DNA from: Streptomyces sp. ISL-43
GTDB taxonomy: Bacteria; Actinomycetota; Actinomycetes; Streptomycetales; Streptomycetaceae
DNA: 53,731 nucleotides
NCBI RefSeq assembly: GCF_018614195.1
Contig: NZ_JAGGOT010000025.1
Coordinates: 30,630-84,360 of the forward strand
Direction: 5' to 3'
Position numbers and translations under genes: made by a program. The notes beneath the pieces are model-generated. The model did no database searches and had not been told where the DNA came from. It was given only the letters and a program-made list of their open reading frames with translations. Each line of letters starts with the position of its first letter. Position 1 is the first letter of the stretch. Shown here in pieces: positions 41,163 through 49,157 of this stretch.

Positions 41163-44100
41163 CTACTTCAGGTAGGGGCCGGCGGCTCCGACCTTGCCGG
41201 GCGCGGCGCCCGCGCCGGGGAGGTCCAGGACGTAGACCCGCAGGTTGCCCTTGCCGGGGGCGGCGACGGACAGCTTGCCGTCGGTGACCGTCCGGACGTC
41301 GCCGGTGACCGCGTCCTTGTACGTGCCGTTGGGGATGCCGGTGTACGCGGCACCGCCGGTGACGGTGACGAGGGCGAAGCTGTCCTGCCCGGTCGCCGCG
41401 TCGGTGTAGCGGCGCTTGAAGGCCATGCTCCCCGAGATGCCCTCGGTGGAGTACTGGCCCATCTGGAGCGCGGGGACGGCCCGGCGGATCTCGTTCAGCC
41501 GCTGGAGGTGTTTGACGAGCGGTGATTCGAGGGTGGCGGCGACCGCTCCGGTGGCGGCGCCGACCTTGGAGAAGCCCGCCGCCGTGACCGAACCCGCGAT
41601 CTTGTCCCCGTAGTACGCCCGGCCGGTGGTGGCGAGCGGGCACGTCGGGCCGCAGTCGATCTGCTTGCCGGCCTGGAACTCGATCTCGGAGCCGTAGTAC
41701 AGGGTCGGGATGCCGCGGAAGGTCCACATCAGGGCCATGTTCTCGGCCCAGGCGTCGGTGCCACCGGCGTAGCGGGTGGACGATTTGCCCGGGCCGAAGT
41801 CGTGGCTTTCGACGTAGACGACGTTGTACGTGGCGTCGTTGTAACTGTCGTCGGAGTCCTTGCCGTTCTGGAAGGCGTTGTTCGCGTCACCGAAGTTCAT
41901 GTGCATGCGCATGTCGATGACGTTCATGCCGGAGGACCTGGCATGGTCGGGGGCGTGGTAGAGGTTGCCGCTCAGGAAGGCGTTGTTGCTGGTGGGCTGC
42001 TTGGCCGGGTCGTTGTCGCCCGTGTACTGCTGGACGGCGGCGGTGGCATCGTCCGCGCTGTACGTCGCGGACTCCTTCCAGGTGTAGTACTGGGCCGACT
42101 GGTTGGCCGAGCCCCGGTTCCACTTGTCGTTGACGAAGGAGCCGACTTCGCCGAAGACGTAGAAGTCGTTCGCCTTCTGGGCACCGAACTGCTGGGCCAC
42201 GCGGCTCTGGATGGCGGGCAGGAAGCGCCGGTTCCAGGTGACGCGGGGGATGTGCACGGCGGTGTCGACGCGGAAGCCGTCCACTCCCATGTCGATGTAC
42301 TTGTCGTAGGCGCCGATCAGGTAGTTCTGGACCGCGGCGTTCTCGGTGTTGAAGTCGGCGAGGTCCTCGTGGATCCAGCACGAACGGGCATCCTCGCCCT
42401 CCCAGTTGCCGATCCAGCACTGGTGGAACAGCGCCTTGGGGAACATGCCAGAAGTGGGGTTCGGCCACTGGCAGTTGTAGATCGTGTAGCCCTCGGCGCT
42501 CTTGTACTGGGTGGCGGCTCCCCAGTTGACGCAGGTGTTGCCGACCGGTTCGGCGGTCGACCAAAGGTCGCCGTTGTAGTAGGACTTGCCGCTCTTGGGG
42601 TCGACGGTGAGGCCGTCGTACTCGAAGCCGGTCTGCTTCTCGTCGTAGTACCAGGACCACTGCGCGTCGCGCACCCCGTAGACGGTGGGCGTGAACAGGC
42701 CTTTGGCGCCCCAGCGGGAGCTGTGGTTGTAGACCACGTCCTGGTAGATCTTGACACCCTTGGCGTGCGCGGCGTTGATCAGGTCCTGGTAGGAGGCTCC
42801 GGCCGATTCCAGACGGGGGTCGACCTTGTAGAAGTCGTAGCCGTGGTAGCCGTGGTAGTCGTAGTCGGAGCGGTTGAGGACGACCGGGGTGATCCAGATC
42901 GCGGAGAAGCCGAGGGCCTTGACGTAGTCCAGCTTCTCGACGAGCCCCTTGAAGTCCCCCCGGAACATGGGGTCGTTGTTGGCCGCGTTCCCGGACTTCA
43001 CGTTCTGGCTGCCGCCGCGGTTGTTGGCGGCGTCACCGTCGTTGAAGCGGGCGGTGAGGACGAAGTAGATCGGATCCTTGCGGGGGTCGCCGCCCAGCGG
43101 CGCGGACCCGGCCGGGGCCGGAGGCCGGGTTCCCGTGGTGGCGGCGGCCTCGGCGGAGGCGGGCGAGAGGTTCCCCGCGGCGTCCACGGCCTTGACCGTG
43201 TAGGCGTAGGCGGTCCGCTCCTCGAGGCCGGACTCGGTGAGGACGGTGGAGGTGGTGTGGGTGACGACGGCGCCCTTGGTACCGCCGGTGCGGGTGACCT
43301 GGTAGCCGCTCACGCCCCGGTCGTCGGTGGCGGCGTCCCAGGTCACGACCATGGACACGTCGGTGGCGGCGGCCTGGGCCCGGGTGGGCGCGGTGGGCGC
43401 GGTGGTGTCGGGGACCACGGCGGCACAGGGGTCGGCGGCGTTCGCGGTGACCCGGGTGTCCTTCACGGTGGACACGCCCGTACCGAGGGCGTAGTTGCTG
43501 CCGTTGTTGTTGTCCCAGATGCCGTTGCCGTTGTTGAAGGTCGCGGCGAGTCCGGCGGCCGAGCCGAGTGCGACCGTCTTCTTCACCCAGCCCGTGCAGG
43601 CCGGGTCCATGCCGGTACCGGGGACGGTGGTCCAGGATCCGCCCGTCGGCGCCCAGTGCAGGTTGACGGTCGACCAGCCGACCGTGGTGGTCGAGTAGTA
43701 GACAGTGGCGGTCGCGCCGGTGCCGCCGCCCGTTCCGGGGTCCGCGGCGCACGGGTCGCTGTGCGCCACCACCCCGTCCTTGACGGTGATCGCGCCGGTT
43801 CCCAGGGCGTAGTTCTTGCCCCCGTTGTTGTCCCAGGTGCCCTGGCCGTTGTTGAAGGTCGCCTGCAGGCCGGCGGCCGAGCCGAGGCTGACGGTCCTCT
43901 TCACCCAGTCGGTGCAGGCGGCTTCCATTCCGGCGCCGGGCACGGTCGTCCAGCTTCCGCCGTCGGGCGCCCAATGCAGGTTGTACGCAGTCCAGTTGCG
44001 GGTCTTGGTGTAGTAGAAGACCGTCGCCGTGTTGTCGGCGGCGGCCACCGCGGCGGCTGTCGCCACCCGCGCGCCGGAGGCGGCGGGGGCGCCGACGGCC

Positions 44101-44198
44101 GGCAGCGCGGCCGCCGGTATCGCCGCCAGACATCCGGCGACGGCCAGAGCAAGAGCCGTCGGCCGCCACCTGAGGCGTGATCGTGCGCGTGATCTCAA
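41163..44198 (-). CDS. Secreted alpha-amylase/pullulanase-type GH13 enzyme with two CBM25-like modules
   Basis: About 1011 residues from a TTG at 44198 with GAGGAG 6 nt upstream; the frame is open to 44261 without a better site. Signal peptide (about 1-45), two similar starch-binding modules of CBM25 type (YNLHWAPDGGSWTTVPG and VNLHWAPTGGSWTTVPG, about 58-160 and 165-265), a fibronectin type III domain (about 275-365) and a GH13 barrel (from about 375). Catalytic residues: nucleophile Asp in GFRVDTA, acid Glu in YVFGEVGSF, stabilising Asp in YVESHDFGP. It should hydrolyse extracellular starch or related alpha-glucans. The two modules are near-duplicates, which points to internal duplication. 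Confidence 0.93.
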   Translation of the reverse strand: MRSRARSRLRWRPTALALAVAGCLAAIPAAALPAVGAPAASGARVATAAAVAAADNTATVFYYTKTRNWTAYNLHWAPDGGSWTTVPGAGMEAACTDWVKRTVSLGSAAGLQATFNNGQGTWDNNGGKNYALGTGAITVKDGVVAHSDPCAADPGTGGGTGATATVYYSTTTVGWSTVNLHWAPTGGSWTTVPGTGMDPACTGWVKKTVALGSAAGLAATFNNGNGIWDNNNGSNYALGTGVSTVKDTRVTANAADPCAAVVPDTTAPTAPTRAQAAATDVSMVVTWDAATDDRGVSGYQVTRTGGTKGAVVTHTTSTVLTESGLEERTAYAYTVKAVDAAGNLSPASAEAAATTGTRPPAPAGSAPLGGDPRKDPIYFVLTARFNDGDAANNRGGSQNVKSGNAANNDPMFRGDFKGLVEKLDYVKALGFSAIWITPVVLNRSDYDYHGYHGYDFYKVDPRLESAGASYQDLINAAHAKGVKIYQDVVYNHSSRWGAKGLFTPTVYGVRDAQWSWYYDEKQTGFEYDGLTVDPKSGKSYYNGDLWSTAEPVGNTCVNWGAATQYKSAEGYTIYNCQWPNPTSGMFPKALFHQCWIGNWEGEDARSCWIHEDLADFNTENAAVQNYLIGAYDKYIDMGVDGFRVDTAVHIPRVTWNRRFLPAIQSRVAQQFGAQKANDFYVFGEVGSFVNDKWNRGSANQSAQYYTWKESATYSADDATAAVQQYTGDNDPAKQPTSNNAFLSGNLYHAPDHARSSGMNVIDMRMHMNFGDANNAFQNGKDSDDSYNDATYNVVYVESHDFGPGKSSTRYAGGTDAWAENMALMWTFRGIPTLYYGSEIEFQAGKQIDCGPTCPLATTGRAYYGDKIAGSVTAAGFSKVGAATGAVAATLESPLVKHLQRLNEIRRAVPALQMGQYSTEGISGSMAFKRRYTDAATGQDSFALVTVTGGAAYTGIPNGTYKDAVTGDVRTVTDGKLSVAAPGKGNLRVYVLDLPGAGAAPGKVGAAGPYLK

Positions 44199-44251
44199 GG
44201 TCTGCTCCTCGAAGCGGGGCCAACAGCCCTGCGGCTTCGCGGCATTGAAAA

Positions 44252-44271
44252 CTTGCCGCAAGGTTTTGCGG
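44252..44271. promoter_or_regulatory. Overlapping palindromes upstream of the amylase gene
   Basis: CTTGCCGCAAG (44252-44262) is a perfect palindrome around a central C, and CCGCAA-GGTT-TTGCGG (44256-44271) overlaps it. CTTGC/GCAAG repeats of this kind are reported upstream of streptomycete alpha-amylase genes as targets of the LacI-family regulator Reg1/MalR. They lie 54-73 nt from the TTG start, where they could block transcription. Confidence 0.5.
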
Positions 44272-44426
44272 GGAGGTTACTGGCGGTGTCACCAGCACGT
44301 GAAGCCCTCGTGAGCCAGAAATTTCGCCACCTTCCACGCCCCGGGGCGCCACCGGCCACCCCTTTCGGATGAAGGGGCGCAATCCCTTGCAGAAATTTTC
44401 CCGACGGCGGTCGGGGCGCGGAAACG

Positions 44427-44465
44427 CCGAAGCCCGGTCCGGCGCGATGCCGGACCGGGCTTCGG
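44427..44465. terminator. Strong hairpin after the S4-domain gene
   Basis: A 17-bp stem (44427-44443 with 44449-44465) with the loop GCGAT stands 49 nt downstream of the S4-domain gene (minus strand). It also separates that gene from the amylase promoter region. Between 44272 and 44426 I see nothing that looks coding. Confidence 0.75.
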
Positions 44466-44513
44466 TCGTCAGCGAACCACTCGGCCCGCGATCACTCCGG
44501 GCAGCCTGACGCC

Positions 44514-44903
44514 CTAGCGGCTGCCGCGCAGGGTTTCGATCTCGCGGCGTTCGCGCTTCGTCGGCCGGCCGGCGCCACGGTCGCGGATGCCGACCACCGC
44601 CGCCTCCACCGGGGTCGGCGGCGGCGGGCTGTTGTCGATCAGGCATTCGGCGGCGACCGGCGGGCCTACCCGCTTGGTCACCGGGCGCCGGACCACCACG
44701 ATGCGTTCCCGCCCCGCGTGGAACAGGCGCACCTCGTCCCCAGCGCGCACCGATTGCGCGGGCTTGGCCCGCTCCCCGTTGACCCGGACGTGGCCCGCAC
44801 GGCACGCCGCAGCCGCGATCGCCCGCGTCTTGGTGAGCCGGACCGACCAGATCCACACGTCGACCCGCGCCGACCCCGCACCCGCGCTTCCCTCTTCAGC
44901 CAT
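44514..44903 (-). CDS. hslR: S4-domain RNA-binding protein (Hsp15/HslR-like)
   Basis: 129 residues. The S4 fold covers about 12-70: VDVWIWSVRLTKTRAIAAAACRAGHVRVNGERAKPAQSVRAGDEVRLF, with the R..LTKTR..A and G.V.VNG motifs. A basic C-terminal tail (GRPTKRERREIETLRGSR) is typical of Hsp15, the heat-shock protein that binds 50S subunits carrying stalled nascent chains. The sequence is short and complete. It is a single-gene unit, flanked by the terminator and by the divergent molybdate regulator. Confidence 0.9.
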   Translation of the reverse strand: MAEEGSAGAGSARVDVWIWSVRLTKTRAIAAAACRAGHVRVNGERAKPAQSVRAGDEVRLFHAGRERIVVVRRPVTKRVGPPVAAECLIDNSPPPPTPVEAAVVGIRDRGAGRPTKRERREIETLRGSR

Positions 44904-44965
44904 ACCCCGACTCTAGCGATCCGGACCGGGCGAACCGGAATCAGTTTTGGTGCTTACGACAAGAG

Positions 44966-44983
44966 ACATGGCATCTGCCATGT
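44966..44983. promoter_or_regulatory. Palindrome upstream of the molybdate-locus regulator
   Basis: ACATGGCA-TC-TGCCATGT, 8-bp perfect arms, lies 18 nt upstream of the -35 box of the regulator gene. It is an AT-richer region than its surroundings and a plausible operator for the HTH-TOBE protein, which would then control itself and modABC. Confidence 0.5.
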
Positions 44984-45000
44984 ACATCATCCCAATAGAA

Positions 45001-45030
45001 TTGCAAATGCTGGCTGGTTCCCCCTACCTT
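45001..45030 (+). promoter_or_regulatory. Leaderless promoter of the HTH-TOBE regulator
   Basis: TTGCAA (45001-45006) and TACCTT (45025-45030) are 18 nt apart. The ATG is only 7 nt beyond the -10 box, about where transcription should begin, and no Shine-Dalgarno site is present. A leaderless mRNA is therefore likely. Confidence 0.55.
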
Positions 45031-45037
45031 GTGGCAC

Positions 45038-45433
45038 ATGCAGTCCTACACCATCGGTCAGGCGGCGCGCCTGCTGGGCGTCAGCCCGGACACCGCACGC
45101 CGCTGGGCCGACGCCGGCCGAGTCTCGACCCACCGCGACGAGAGCGGCCGCCGCCTGATCGACGGCCGCGCCCTGGCCGCCTTCTCCATCGAGGTGGGCC
45201 AGGGCGCCCACACCGAGGACGGGGAGACCTACACGTCGGCGCGCAACGCCTTCCCGGGCATCGTCACCGCCGTCAAGCTCGGCGACGTCGCCGCCCAGGT
45301 CGAGATCCAGGCGGGTCCCCACCGCCTGGTCTCCCTGCTCACCCGCGAAGCCGTCGAAGAGCTCGGGCTGGAGGTCGGCATGCGGGCCACCGCCCGCGTG
45401 AAGTCCACCAGCGTGCACATCGACCGCGCCTGA
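45038..45433 (+). CDS. HTH-TOBE domain molybdate-responsive regulator or molybdopterin-binding protein
   Basis: 131 residues. The N-terminal part is an excisionase/MerR-like helix-turn-helix (YTIGQAARLLGVSPDTARRWADAGRVSTHRDESGRRLIDGRALAAF). The C-terminal part is a TOBE/Mop domain (SARNAFPGIVTAVKLGDVAAQVEIQAGPHRLVSLLTREAVEELGLEVGMRATARVKSTSVHI), the fold that binds molybdate in ModE and ModC. It stands just upstream of modA on the same strand, so it is a good candidate for the local molybdate sensor. Actinomycete members differ from ModE of E. coli in their HTH type. Confidence 0.88.
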   Translation: MQSYTIGQAARLLGVSPDTARRWADAGRVSTHRDESGRRLIDGRALAAFSIEVGQGAHTEDGETYTSARNAFPGIVTAVKLGDVAAQVEIQAGPHRLVSLLTREAVEELGLEVGMRATARVKSTSVHIDRA

Positions 45434-45628
45434 ACCCCGTACCCCGGGACCGGCGCCCTGGCACTCCCCCGGCCGCAGGCCCGCGCACGCGCCCGCGCCC
45501 GGTAGTCCACCCGACACTTCCGCTCAGCACCACGCGCCCCCACCCGCTCCGCCCGTCACCGGCGCGGGTCACCACCGCGCGGACCCGGCACCAGCCCGGC
45601 CGCCGACCCGACCGAGGAGCACCAGCCC

Positions 45629-46453
45629 ATGTCCCCGACCCGGCCCCCGAACCGCCGTCGCGGCGCCGCCCTCACCCTGACCGCCGCCCTCCTCGTACCG
45701 GCGCTCGCCGCCTGCGGCAGCGGTGACGAGAAGAAGAACGACGCCACCGGCGCCACCCCCGGCGCCTCCGCGTCCGCCGAGCCCAAGGCCGCGGAACTGA
45801 CGGTGCTCGCCGCGTCCTCCCTCACCGACGTCTTCAAGACCGCCGGTGCCGTCTACGAGAAGGCGCACCCGGGCACGAAGGTGAAGTTCTCCTTCGCCGG
45901 TTCGCAGGAGCTCGCCGCCCAGGTCAAGCAGGGCGCCCCGGCAGACGCGCTGGTCACCGCCGACACCAAGACCATGGACGGCCTCAAGGCCGAGGTGAAC
46001 GACCCGGCGGTCATCGCGAAGAACCGCCTGGTCGTCGCGACCGGCAAGGGCAACCCGTTCAAGGTCGCCGGTCTCAAGGACCTCGCCGACACCAAGATCA
46101 AGGTCGTGCTGGCCGCGCCCGAGGTCCCCGTAGGCCGCTACAGCAAGCAGATCCTCGACGCGCAGAAGATCGAGGTGAAGCCGGTCTCCCAGGAGCCCAA
46201 CGTCCGCGCCGTGCTGAGCAAGATCGAGCTGGGCGAGGCCGACGCCGGTCTCGTCTACAAGACGGACACCGTCAAGTCCGGTGACAAGGTCGTCGTCGTG
46301 GACATCCCGGACGCCGAGAACGCCGTGGCCTCCTACCCGGCCGCCTCGCTCAAGGGCTCCAAGAACGCCGAGGCCGCAGCCGCGTTCGTGGCCTGGCTGA
46401 GCACCCCGGAGGCCCAGAAGATCCTCCAGGACGCGGGCTTCCAGAAGGCGTGA
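45629..46453 (+). CDS. modA: Molybdate ABC transporter, substrate-binding lipoprotein
   Basis: 274 residues. A lipoprotein signal ends in ALAAC, followed by a short Gly/Ser/Asp linker. The mature domain shows ELTVLAASSLTDVFKTAGAVYEKAHPGTKVKFSFAGSQELAAQVKQGAPADALVTADTKTM, including the ASSL and FAGSQ oxyanion-binding serines, and VPVGRYSKQIL, as in ModA proteins. It captures molybdate (or tungstate) outside the membrane and delivers it to the permease. GAGGAG lies 9 nt before the ATG. A hairpin separates it from modBC. Confidence 0.95.
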   Translation: MSPTRPPNRRRGAALTLTAALLVPALAACGSGDEKKNDATGATPGASASAEPKAAELTVLAASSLTDVFKTAGAVYEKAHPGTKVKFSFAGSQELAAQVKQGAPADALVTADTKTMDGLKAEVNDPAVIAKNRLVVATGKGNPFKVAGLKDLADTKIKVVLAAPEVPVGRYSKQILDAQKIEVKPVSQEPNVRAVLSKIELGEADAGLVYKTDTVKSGDKVVVVDIPDAENAVASYPAASLKGSKNAEAAAAFVAWLSTPEAQKILQDAGFQKA

Positions 46454-46479
46454 CCGGCCTTCGGGTGCGATGACGTGGG

Positions 46480-46511
46480 GGGGCTGCCCGGTCCGGGGGA
46501 CGGGCAGCCCC
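46480..46511. terminator. Hairpin between modA and modBC
   Basis: An 11-bp perfect stem (46480-46490 with 46501-46511), all G and C except one T-A pair, lies 27 nt after the modA stop. It could be a partial terminator or a processing signal that yields more of the substrate-binding protein than of the transporter. Confidence 0.6.
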
Positions 46512-46604
46512 GCTCCGCGTGTCCGGCACGCGGACGGATCCGGTACCGCCTCCCACCGCACTACGCTTCACCCGCCGCCACAGCTTCCCCAACCAGGAAC
46601 CCAC

Positions 46605-48587
46605 ATGAGCCCAGTCCGTACCCGCCGCGCCCGGCCCCCCGTGGCCCTCGCGATCCCCGCACTGCTCGCCGTGGCGTTCCTCCTGATGCCCCTGCTCGGC
46701 ATCCTCGCGCGGACCCGGTGGAGCGACCTCGCCACGCACCTCACCAGTCCCGGTGTGGTCGAGGCGCTCAGGCTCTCGCTGCTGGTGTCCCTGTGGGCGC
46801 TCGGCATCTCGCTCGTCCTCGGGGTGCCGCTGGCCTGGCTGCTGGCCCGCGTCGAGTTCAAGGGCAAGGCGCTGGTGCGTTCGCTCGTACTGCTCCCGAT
46901 GGTCCTGCCGCCGACCGTCGGCGGTGTGGCCCTGCTGCTCGGTTTCGGCCGGCGCGGGCTGCTCGGCCCTTGGCTGGAGGGCACCTTCGGCGTCACGCTG
47001 CCCTTCCACACCTCCGGTGCGGTCCTCGCGGCCACCTTCGTCGCGATGCCGTTCCTCGTGATCAGCCTGGAGGGCGCGCTCGGCGGGCTCAAGCAGAGCT
47101 ACGAGGAGACCGCGGCTTCTCTGGGCTCCACGCCGGTCCGCGTGTTCTTCACGGTGACCCTGCCGATGGTCGGCCCCGGCCTGATCGCCGGCGCCGCGCT
47201 GACCTGGGCCCGGGCGCTCGGCGAGTTCGGCGCCACCATCACCTTCGCCGGCAACCTACCCGGCACCACCCAGACCCTGCCGCTCCAGGTGTACCTGCTG
47301 CTCCAGGACCAGCCCGAGGCCGCCACCTCCGTGTCCCTGCTGCTGCTCGCGATCGCGATGGCCGTACTCGTCGCCCTGCGCGGGCGGTGGACGGGCACCC
47401 CCGCCACCCGCCGTGACGCGCCCGAGTCGCCCGTGGTCGCCGACGAGGCCCCCGGCCCGGAGACCGCGGGTCCCGCGAGCCCGGCAGCACCGTCAGCGGG
47501 TGCCGCCGACCCGGCCTCCCCCGGCTCCCCCGCCTCCCCGCCCGGCGGCGGGCACTGGCCGCTGCACGCCACCGTCACCGGTTTCAACGAGCTCACCCTC
47601 GACGCCGAACCCGGCACCACCATCGCCGTCGTCGGCGAGAACGGCGCGGGCAAGACGACCCTGCTGCGCGCGCTCCTCGGCCTGACCCCGCGCGCCCACG
47701 CCGACCTCAGGCTCGGCGACGCCGACGTCACCGCGCTGCCCCCGCACAAGCGGCAGGTCGCGTGGGTCCCCCAGGACGGCGCGCTCTTCCCCCACCTGAC
47801 CGCACTCGCCAACACCGCCTACGGGCTGCGCGCCCGCCGGGTGCCGCGCGCCGAGGCCCGCGCGGAGGCCCAGGCCTGGCTGGACCGGCTCGGCGTCGGC
47901 CACCTCGCCCGCCGCAAGCCCGCCCAGCTCTCCGGAGGTCAGGCCCAGCGCGTCGCCCTCGCCCGCGCGCTCGCGGCCCGCCCCCGGCTGCTGCTCCTCG
48001 ACGAGCCGCTCGCGGCCCTCGACCAGACGACGCGCGCCCACGTCCGGCACACCCTGCGCACCCACCTGGCCGGCTTCGGCGGGGTCTGCCTGATCGTCAC
48101 CCACGACCCCGTCGAGGCGGTCTCCCTGGCCGACCGGGTGCTCGTACTCGCCGACGGCAAGGCCCTCCAGGACGCGCCGCCCTCCGAGGTCACCCGGCAT
48201 CCGCGTTCCCCGTGGGTGGCCCGGATGCTGGGGCGCAACGCGTGGCCCGGCACGGCGTCGGCCCACGGCCTGGAGCTCGCCGGCGGGGGCCGTCTCGTGG
48301 TGGCGGAGGCGCTGCCCGAGGGGGCGCAGGCCCTCGCGATCATCGCCCCCGAGGCGGTGTCCGTGCACCGGGACCGCCCGGGCGGCAGCCCTCGCAACGT
48401 CTGGCCCGGCACCGTACGGGAGATCACCTCGGTCGGCAGCCGGCTGCGCGTGCTGATCGGCTCGGCGCGGACGCCGGACCTGGTCGCGGAGATCACCCCG
48501 GAGGCGGCAGCCGAGCTGGGCATCACCGACGGCGCCGAGGTGTGGACCAGCGTGAAGGCCACCGAGGTCACCCTCGTCCGCCTCTAG
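46605..48587 (+). CDS. modBC: Fused molybdate ABC transporter permease and ATP-binding protein
   Basis: About 660 residues in a single frame from the ATG at 46605. The first part (about 1-265) has the ModB helices and the EAA loop LEGALGGLKQSYEETAASLGSTPVRVFFTVTLP. An Ala/Pro/Gly/Ser-rich linker (about 265-325) leads to a ModC-type ATPase: Walker A GENGAGKTT, Q-loop WVPQDGALFPHL, signature LSGGQAQR, Walker B LLLLDEPL and His in VTHD. A C-terminal TOBE/Mop region (about 565-660) is included. The protein would work as a homodimer in which each chain supplies both halves. An AGGA site stands before the ATG. Confidence 0.94.
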   Translation: MSPVRTRRARPPVALAIPALLAVAFLLMPLLGILARTRWSDLATHLTSPGVVEALRLSLLVSLWALGISLVLGVPLAWLLARVEFKGKALVRSLVLLPMVLPPTVGGVALLLGFGRRGLLGPWLEGTFGVTLPFHTSGAVLAATFVAMPFLVISLEGALGGLKQSYEETAASLGSTPVRVFFTVTLPMVGPGLIAGAALTWARALGEFGATITFAGNLPGTTQTLPLQVYLLLQDQPEAATSVSLLLLAIAMAVLVALRGRWTGTPATRRDAPESPVVADEAPGPETAGPASPAAPSAGAADPASPGSPASPPGGGHWPLHATVTGFNELTLDAEPGTTIAVVGENGAGKTTLLRALLGLTPRAHADLRLGDADVTALPPHKRQVAWVPQDGALFPHLTALANTAYGLRARRVPRAEARAEAQAWLDRLGVGHLARRKPAQLSGGQAQRVALARALAARPRLLLLDEPLAALDQTTRAHVRHTLRTHLAGFGGVCLIVTHDPVEAVSLADRVLVLADGKALQDAPPSEVTRHPRSPWVARMLGRNAWPGTASAHGLELAGGGRLVVAEALPEGAQALAIIAPEAVSVHRDRPGGSPRNVWPGTVREITSVGSRLRVLIGSARTPDLVAEITPEAAAELGITDGAEVWTSVKATEVTLVRL

Positions 48588-48616
48588 GTCGTCCGGGGCC
48601 GTCCCCGGAAAACGGG

Positions 48617-48646
48617 GTGACCAGGGATCTTTTCGCCACGTAGCGT
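48617..48646 (+). promoter_or_regulatory. Leaderless promoter of the FBP-domain gene
   Basis: GTGACC (48617-48622) and TAGCGT (48641-48646) are 18 nt apart, and the ATG follows 7 nt after the -10 box with no ribosome-binding site. A 6-bp hairpin (48593-48608) just upstream probably ends modBC transcription. Confidence 0.5.
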
Positions 48647-48653
48647 ACGTTTC

Positions 48654-49157
48654 ATGGACCCGCTCACCGACCGACAGATCCGCTCCTCCTTCGTGAACTG
48701 CACCAAGGGCGAGGCCGCGCGCCTCAAGCTGCCGACGGACTTCGCCGAACTCCCCTGGGAGGACCTCGACTTCCTCGGCTGGGTGGATCCCGCCGCCCCG
48801 CTGCGCGCCCACATCGTGCGGCCCGGCGGTGATGGCGGCGCCGTCGGCATCTCGCTGCGGGTCCCCGCCGCGAACCGCGTGGGCGGCTTCAAGTCCAGCA
48901 TCTGCCAGATCTGCCTGACCGGGCACGCCTCCTCGGGCGTCACCCTCCTCGTCGCCCCGCTCGCCGGAGCCCGCGGCCGCGAGGGCAACACGGTCGGGAC
49001 GTACATCTGCGCCGACCTCGCCTGCTCCCTGTACGTCAGGGGCAAGCGGCAGCCGAAGCTGAAGGCCCGGGGCTACGAGGAGACGCTGACCGTGGGCGAG
49101 AAGATCGAGCGCGCCCTCGGCAACCTCGACGCCTTCACCGCCAGGGTCACCGGCTAG
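48654..49157 (+). CDS. FBP domain (FusB-like treble-clef) protein
   Basis: 167 residues. SSICQIC (Cys84, Cys87) and TYICADLACSLY supply four cysteines for a treble-clef zinc site. FLGWVDPAAPLRAHIVRP precedes it, as in the FBP / FusB_Z family. Family members bind elongation factor G and, in staphylococci, give fusidic acid resistance; the streptomycete proteins are often annotated as FBP domain-containing. Whether this one confers resistance is not known. It overlaps the end of the converging pseudogene. Confidence 0.87.
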   Translation: MDPLTDRQIRSSFVNCTKGEAARLKLPTDFAELPWEDLDFLGWVDPAAPLRAHIVRPGGDGGAVGISLRVPAANRVGGFKSSICQICLTGHASSGVTLLVAPLAGARGREGNTVGTYICADLACSLYVRGKRQPKLKARGYEETLTVGEKIERALGNLDAFTARVTG

